Shown: positions 59,221 through 64,000 of the stretch, one piece after another
Numbering within the stretch: position 1 is the first letter of the stretch
How the letters are laid out: every line of letters starts with the position of its first letter
Assembly: GCF_029962835.1 (NCBI RefSeq)
Contig: NC_080588.1
Location: 11,736,001-11,800,000, forward strand
Source: Magnolia sinica
Lineage: Eukaryota; Streptophyta; Magnoliopsida; Magnoliales; Magnoliaceae
Reading direction: 5' to 3'
DNA length: 64,000 nt
Notes under the pieces: generated by a model
Told to the model about the DNA's origin: nothing
What the model saw: only the letters and a program-made list of their open reading frames with translations
Databases searched by the model: none
Translations under genes and position numbers: made by a program

Positions 59221-62200
59221 CTAACTGAAAACATCTGTGGGATCAATAACTTTCATGGATGTTACATGCTCCTTAAATGGTGTGATAGGGAGCCCTTTAG
59301 TGAGCGGATCTGCAATCATCTACTTAGTGCCGATGAATTCCATGGACACTTGATGATTTTGAACCCTTTTCTTTGCAACAAGATACTTGATGTCGATATG
59401 CCTTGACCTTGACGAATGCTTATTGTTACTAGAAAAGGAAATAACAACCGAATTATCACAAAATATTCTCAATGGTTTCGGGATATGCTCCAGTACCCGC
59501 AAACTTGAAAAGAAACTCTGTAACCATAGTGCCTGATTAGATGCCTCATGGCAGGCAATAAATTCAGCTTTCATAGTAAATGAGGCTGTTGTAGACTACT
59601 TCACGCTTTTCCACGACACAACTCCTCCCACCATCATGAAGATGTACTATGAAGTAGATTTCTTAATATCAACGCAGCCTGCAAAGTCTGCATCTGAATA
59701 TCCGATCAACTCCAATTGATCAGATCTTCTGTATGTGAGTCTGAAGTCTTTCGTTCTCTGAAGATACCGTAATACTTTCTTTGCAGCTATCCAATGTTGC
59801 GTTCCTGGATTAGATAGATATCTTTCCAATATTCCAGTGACAAAGGCAATGTCCGGTCGCGTACAGACTTGAGCATACATGATGCCCCCTACTACTGATG
59901 CGTTCGGAAATTCTTTTATTCGATTCTTTTCTAAATCATTATTTGGACACTGAAATAGACTAAATTTATTGCCTTTCACAATGGGTGACTTTCCTGAAGC
60001 ACTTTTTGCATGCCATACCTTTCAAGTACCCTAGTAATATAGGTCCTCTGTGACAGGCTGAGTAGTCCAAGTGTTCTGTCACGGCGAATCTCAATGCCGA
60101 TGATATAAGAAGCTTCGCCAAGGTCTTTCATTTCAAACCTTTGAGATAAGAATTTCTTAGTGTCGCTCAATATCCTGGTATCACTGCTAGCCAACAGAAT
60201 GTCATCAACATACAAAATCATCATAACGAACTTACTCCCACTGGTTTTAATGTAGATGCATTCATCTGTAGTATTTTCTACAAAGCCATATAAGGAAATT
60301 ACTTCATGAAACTTAAGGTACCACTGTCGCGATGCCTGTGTCAACCTATAGATGGACTTCTTAAGTTTGCAAACCAAATGATCTGAGCCAGTAGCTACAA
60401 AACCTTCGGGCTGCAATATGTATATATTCTCATTTAGATCCTCATTGAGAAATGTAGTCTTTACATCCATCTGATGTAACTTTAAATCCATATGAGCTAC
60501 ATGAGCCATTATGGTCCTGAATGAGCCTTTCTTAGATACTGGTGAGAAAATCTCCTTAAAATCAATTCTCTCACGTTGGTTAAAACCCTTGGCAACAAGT
60601 CTGGCTTTATATCATTCGACATTACCTTTGGAGTCTTCGTTTGGTTTTAAATATCCATTTAGAACTAATCGGCCTTATTCCAGTAGGTAAATCTATAAGA
60701 TCCCATACTTTATTGTCCTACATGGATTTCAACTCATCTTTCATGGCATCAAACTAACAAGAAGGATCAACACTTTGTTTGACTTGTGTAAAGGATTCAG
60801 GATCTTTTTCCACCCCTATGTCAAAGTCGTACTCGTATAAGTATACGATGTAATCGTTTTGATTTACAGGCCTTCTCTCTCTTTCAGATCTTCTCAATGG
60901 TTCAACTTGTTGGGTCTGATCTTGATTTTCCTCATCAGTGGTTTATATATGAGGTTCTACGTGGTGCTCTATAGTGACTGTAGAATCGACTACATCATTA
61001 ATGTCCATGTGATCTGGATTAACTATGACAGGAGTCACAGTCCTTTGTTCCTTAAATACAAAATTTCTTATGTTCGTGCTCCCACTGTTTTTAGTGTCCT
61101 CAATGAATCTGGCATTCCTAGTCTCAACAATCCTAATGGAGTGGAAAGGACAGTAGAATCGATAGCCTTTTGATCTTTCTGGGTATCCAATGAAGAAACA
61201 AGTTACGGTTCTAGGATCAAGCTTCTTTTCATGCGAGTTATAAATTTTGGCCTCAGCAGGACAACCCCAAACATGTAGATATCGGAGACTTGGTTTTCTC
61301 CCATTCCACAACTCAAAAGGAGTTTTGTTTACTGCTTTGATGGGAACCCTTTTTAGTATATGAACTGCAGTTTTGATCGCATCACCTCATAGAGATTCTG
61401 GCAATGTCGAATTGCTGACCATGCTTCGCACCATATCCATAAGGGTGCAATTGCGTCTCTCAGCCACTCTATTCTGCTCTGGAGTGCCAGGCATAGTGTA
61501 TTAAGCGACAATGCCACAATCTTGTAAGTATTTAGTGAATGGCCCTGGATTGTGTCCTGATTCGTCATATTTGCCATAGTATTCACCACCATGGTCAGAT
61601 CTGACAACTTTAATTCTCTTATCGAGTTGATTTTCAACCCCGACCTTATAGATTTTAAAAGTATCCAGGGCATCTGATTTCTCATTGATAAAGTGTAGGT
61701 ACCCGAAGCGAGAGTAGTCATCTATAAAGGTAATGAAATAATTGTGGCCACTACATGAGGCTATAGGGAATAGTCCACATATATCTGTATGTATAACCTT
61801 TAATAGATCTACACTCCTGGTTGCACCTTTCTTTCTCATTCTAGTCTGTTTCCCTTTTATGCAATCAATGCATACTTTATAATCAGAGAATGCAAAATTT
61901 CTTCTCGCACAAGTCTGTTTAATCTCTCACGAGATATATGGCATAGCCGCCTGTGCCACAATATGGAGGAATTCTCATAGTCTAGTCTTCGCTTGGATCC
62001 CACTACATTTTCATGTAATAAATTAATATTATAGACGTGAGAGGCAATCAAGTCTAACTGGTATAAGTTGTTTACTATAGAGCCGGTTTTAACTTTAATC
62101 GAATTAAAGTAAATACTAAAACTTTTATTTTCAAAGTGGAATGAATATCCCAACTTATCCAAACAGGAAATTGAAACTAAATTGTGCCTTATAGACGGCA

Positions 62201-62417
62201 CACAGAATGTATCTACTAAATTCAAAAATTGACCAGACTTCAACTTAAGCCTATAGACTCTTATTGCCTCCACATCAACCTTAACACCATTGCCTACGTA
62301 TACTGAGCGCTCCGCATCAGTTCGTGGCTTGTCCTGTACTAATTCCTGCATAGAAGTGCATATGTGAATAGTAGTTCCTGAATCTATCCACCAGAAATCC
62401 GTTAACACATCGGTCAA
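59221..62417 (-). pseudogene. Ty1/copia pol: protease, integrase, reverse transcriptase, RNase H
   Basis: Order from the right follows Ty1/copia, with integrase before RT. Protease WWIDSGTTIHIC (62417 on). Integrase zinc region WHRRLCHISRERLNRL (about 62000-61900). Integrase core VIHTDICGLFPIASCSGHNY and YFITFIDDYSRFGYLHF (61839-61501), then RNRVAERRNRTL-like text in another frame. WNGRKPSLRYLHVWGCPAEA (61311). Reverse transcriptase MDVKTTFLNEDLNENIYI and LYVDDILLAS, the catalytic YVDD intact (60509-59976). RNase H with VGGIMYAQVCTRPDIAFVTG and DADFAGC (59979-59647), ending ADPLTKGLPITPFKEH and a stop at 59221-59223. A few stops and frameshifts (near 61840, 61350, 60900-60510, 59640) separate long open stretches, so it looks younger than the Ty3 elements here. 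Confidence 0.85.
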
Positions 62418-62470
62418 ATTAGATTCAAAACAGACAAGAACAGAATGTTACCTTTCTTTATGGGCCAATT

Positions 62471-63322
62471 CTAGAAACCTTCGCAGTCTTTCTTTAGATG
62501 ACCCGCCTTTTTACAAAAGAAACACGGTGTACCTTTAACCCGTTTGCGTTTAGATCCATTTCCAAATTGATTCTCATGGTTTCTAGATGGAGGACCAGAG
62601 AGTCCTTTGTTAGAACCTTGTTTCCTTTTTCTTTTACCTTTATTCCCTTGCCCTTGCCTATGACCTGAGGTCACCATATTAACATTTTGAACTTTTACCA
62701 TCTACCTGATTTTGTCTTCTTCTTGGACGCACTGAGTGATGAGTTCATCCAATGTCCACATGTCCTTTAGAGTGTTATAGTTTACCAGGAACGTGCCGAA
62801 TTGGGGAGGTAGGTTGTTCATGATCAAATGATCCAGTTGATCATCAGTGAGTACAAGCCCTAGAGCACGGATCTTAGAAACAACTTCAATTTGCTCTACA
62901 ATGTATTTATGGATGTTACCTTTTCCATCGTAGGACAAGCGAGTCAATTTATTCAGAAGAATACCCACTTCAGATTTATCAGATTTCTTGAATCGTTTTT
63001 CCATTTCAGTTAGAAAAATTTTGGCCTTATCTGTTTCAGGCATGGCACCCTTCATCGATTTAAAAATTGAATACTTAATGACTTTCAGGCATGTATCAAT
63101 TGATCTAAACCATGCAACCCATCGATTATATTCAGCTTCAGTGGCATTATCAGATGGCTTTGATGGTTCTGGTGTTATTAGGGCAAGATCTAATTGAAGA
63201 CAGCCTAGTACAACTTCAATGGCGTTCTTCCATTGAGCATAGTTAGACCCATTTAGGGTAGGGACTTGATGTGTATTAGTGGGAATTAACACTGAAAATA
63301 GAAGAGATACATATATACTCAC
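62471..63322 (-). pseudogene. Ty1/copia gag with nucleocapsid knuckle
   Basis: The frame from 63322 has VPTLNGSNYAQWKNAIEVVL and a UBN2-like gag body to 62705. After one in-frame TAG (62702-62704) the same frame continues into a basic region and the knuckle CFFCKKAGHLKKDCEG (CX2CX4HX4C, complete) near 62525-62480. The TAG could be a CAG-to-TAG change. A pyrimidine-rich TTCTATTTTCAG acceptor ending at 63292 raises the possibility that gag is spliced from an upstream leader exon, so the first codons may not be real. Confidence 0.78.
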
Positions 63323-64000
63323 ATTAGTTCATTATTTTATAAAATAATTTCGTGAATGTAAACAAAATATCAGGCAAAATGAATCAATTCAGTTGCTAAG
63401 GGAGGCATCAACTGAATCATCTAAGATGACGATGGACCCAACCATCTCATCCTAGTGAGAATCTGTTACATCATTGTCATTCCTCCTGTGGGCAGAAATA
63501 ATAACATGTTAGTGATCCTCCTGAACATGAAGCTAAGTGATGTCAATCATGTAAATCTGAGACACTTAACACCTGTGGGTGAGATGAGTCTTTTAATTTT
63601 ACATTACTAGCACCACTTACTTCACCCGTTCACGTGTCTGACAAACGGTAATCGTCTGTGTTTTCGTTACCGTATGCATGATAATGTGAACGCAACTGTA
63701 TGCAATCCTCTTTATCCCAATGTTACAAGTCTATATTTGTAGAATTTTCATCGATTGAGGTCACTATGGTGGCTAACACAACTAAATCCAAAACTACAAA
63801 TATGAACTTAAGATCGCATTTATAATCTGCCTCAATGAATTATACTTAAATTAGTTTGATAGAGCCCACAAGATGGTCAGTATTGATCATTGGAGCATAT
63901 AGAAACTGTTGATAGAAATGGACGGATATATTTCACTCTCTATAATCCAATGGTTTGTATAAGACCCTTAAGGATGGATAGTGGGCCTACAGTTGGGCCG
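63323..64000. other. Leader or flank of the copia element
   Basis: No primer site and no match to the 3' LTR at 58150-58730 was seen, so the 5' LTR lies beyond the window or was lost. No gene recognised. Confidence 0.5.

Overview
The window is nuclear DNA of a seed plant, dominated by retrotransposons. The plant signs are LTR retrotransposons of plant-specific lineages, a two-exon CYP78A cytochrome P450, plant-mobile-domain coding sequence and dense MITEs carrying GTGGGCCCCACCGTGATG-like ends. That MITE style reminds me of magnoliids, but this is a weak inference. I see no rRNA, tRNA or CRISPR. The only gene that reads intact is the P450; nearly every other coding stretch is a decayed transposable element.

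Layout. 1-2569: the 3' end of a Tat-like Ty3/gypsy element, with an antisense extra ORF (Transposase_28-like), that ORF's own promoter, and the LTR. 2716-2979: four perfect copies of a 66-bp tandem repeat. 4512-5176: a hAT-type non-autonomous element. 5576-12000: a complete but decayed minus-strand chromovirus-like element whose 5' LTR contains a solo LTR of the same family (11141-11870). 12828-26047: a plus-strand relative of that element, split by a Tat-lineage element at 16878-24793 with an antisense plant-mobile-domain ORF; its 3' LTR also holds a MITE. 26050-31201: MITEs, a 269-bp tandem duplication, and four related MITEs strung on (TA)n tracts. 31202-40590: mostly gene-free, with a broken gypsy gag at 37010-38216. 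40595-50204: an Athila-like element with both LTRs. 51008-54184: CYP78A on the minus strand. 57336-58015: another solo LTR of the chromovirus-like family. 58150-63322: a Ty1/copia element on the minus strand, its 5' LTR not seen.

Insertion order can be read from target-site duplications: TTTTC for 5576-12000, AAATA for the solo LTR in it, AAATC for 12828-26047, ATCAT for 16878-24793, AAGTCT for the MITE at 25257-25749, and GACAT/GACAA for the Athila element.

The most unusual object is the element at 16878-24793. A clean 5-bp duplication flanks it, but its left end is not a 5' LTR. It is the last 110 bp of the LTR (U5) in inverted orientation, joined directly to the middle of integrase, so both ends are U5 ends. 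Inside it, the antisense plant-mobile-domain ORF has its own TATA box and introns. That promoter and the divergent LTR promoter share many GCGCACAA-like motifs.
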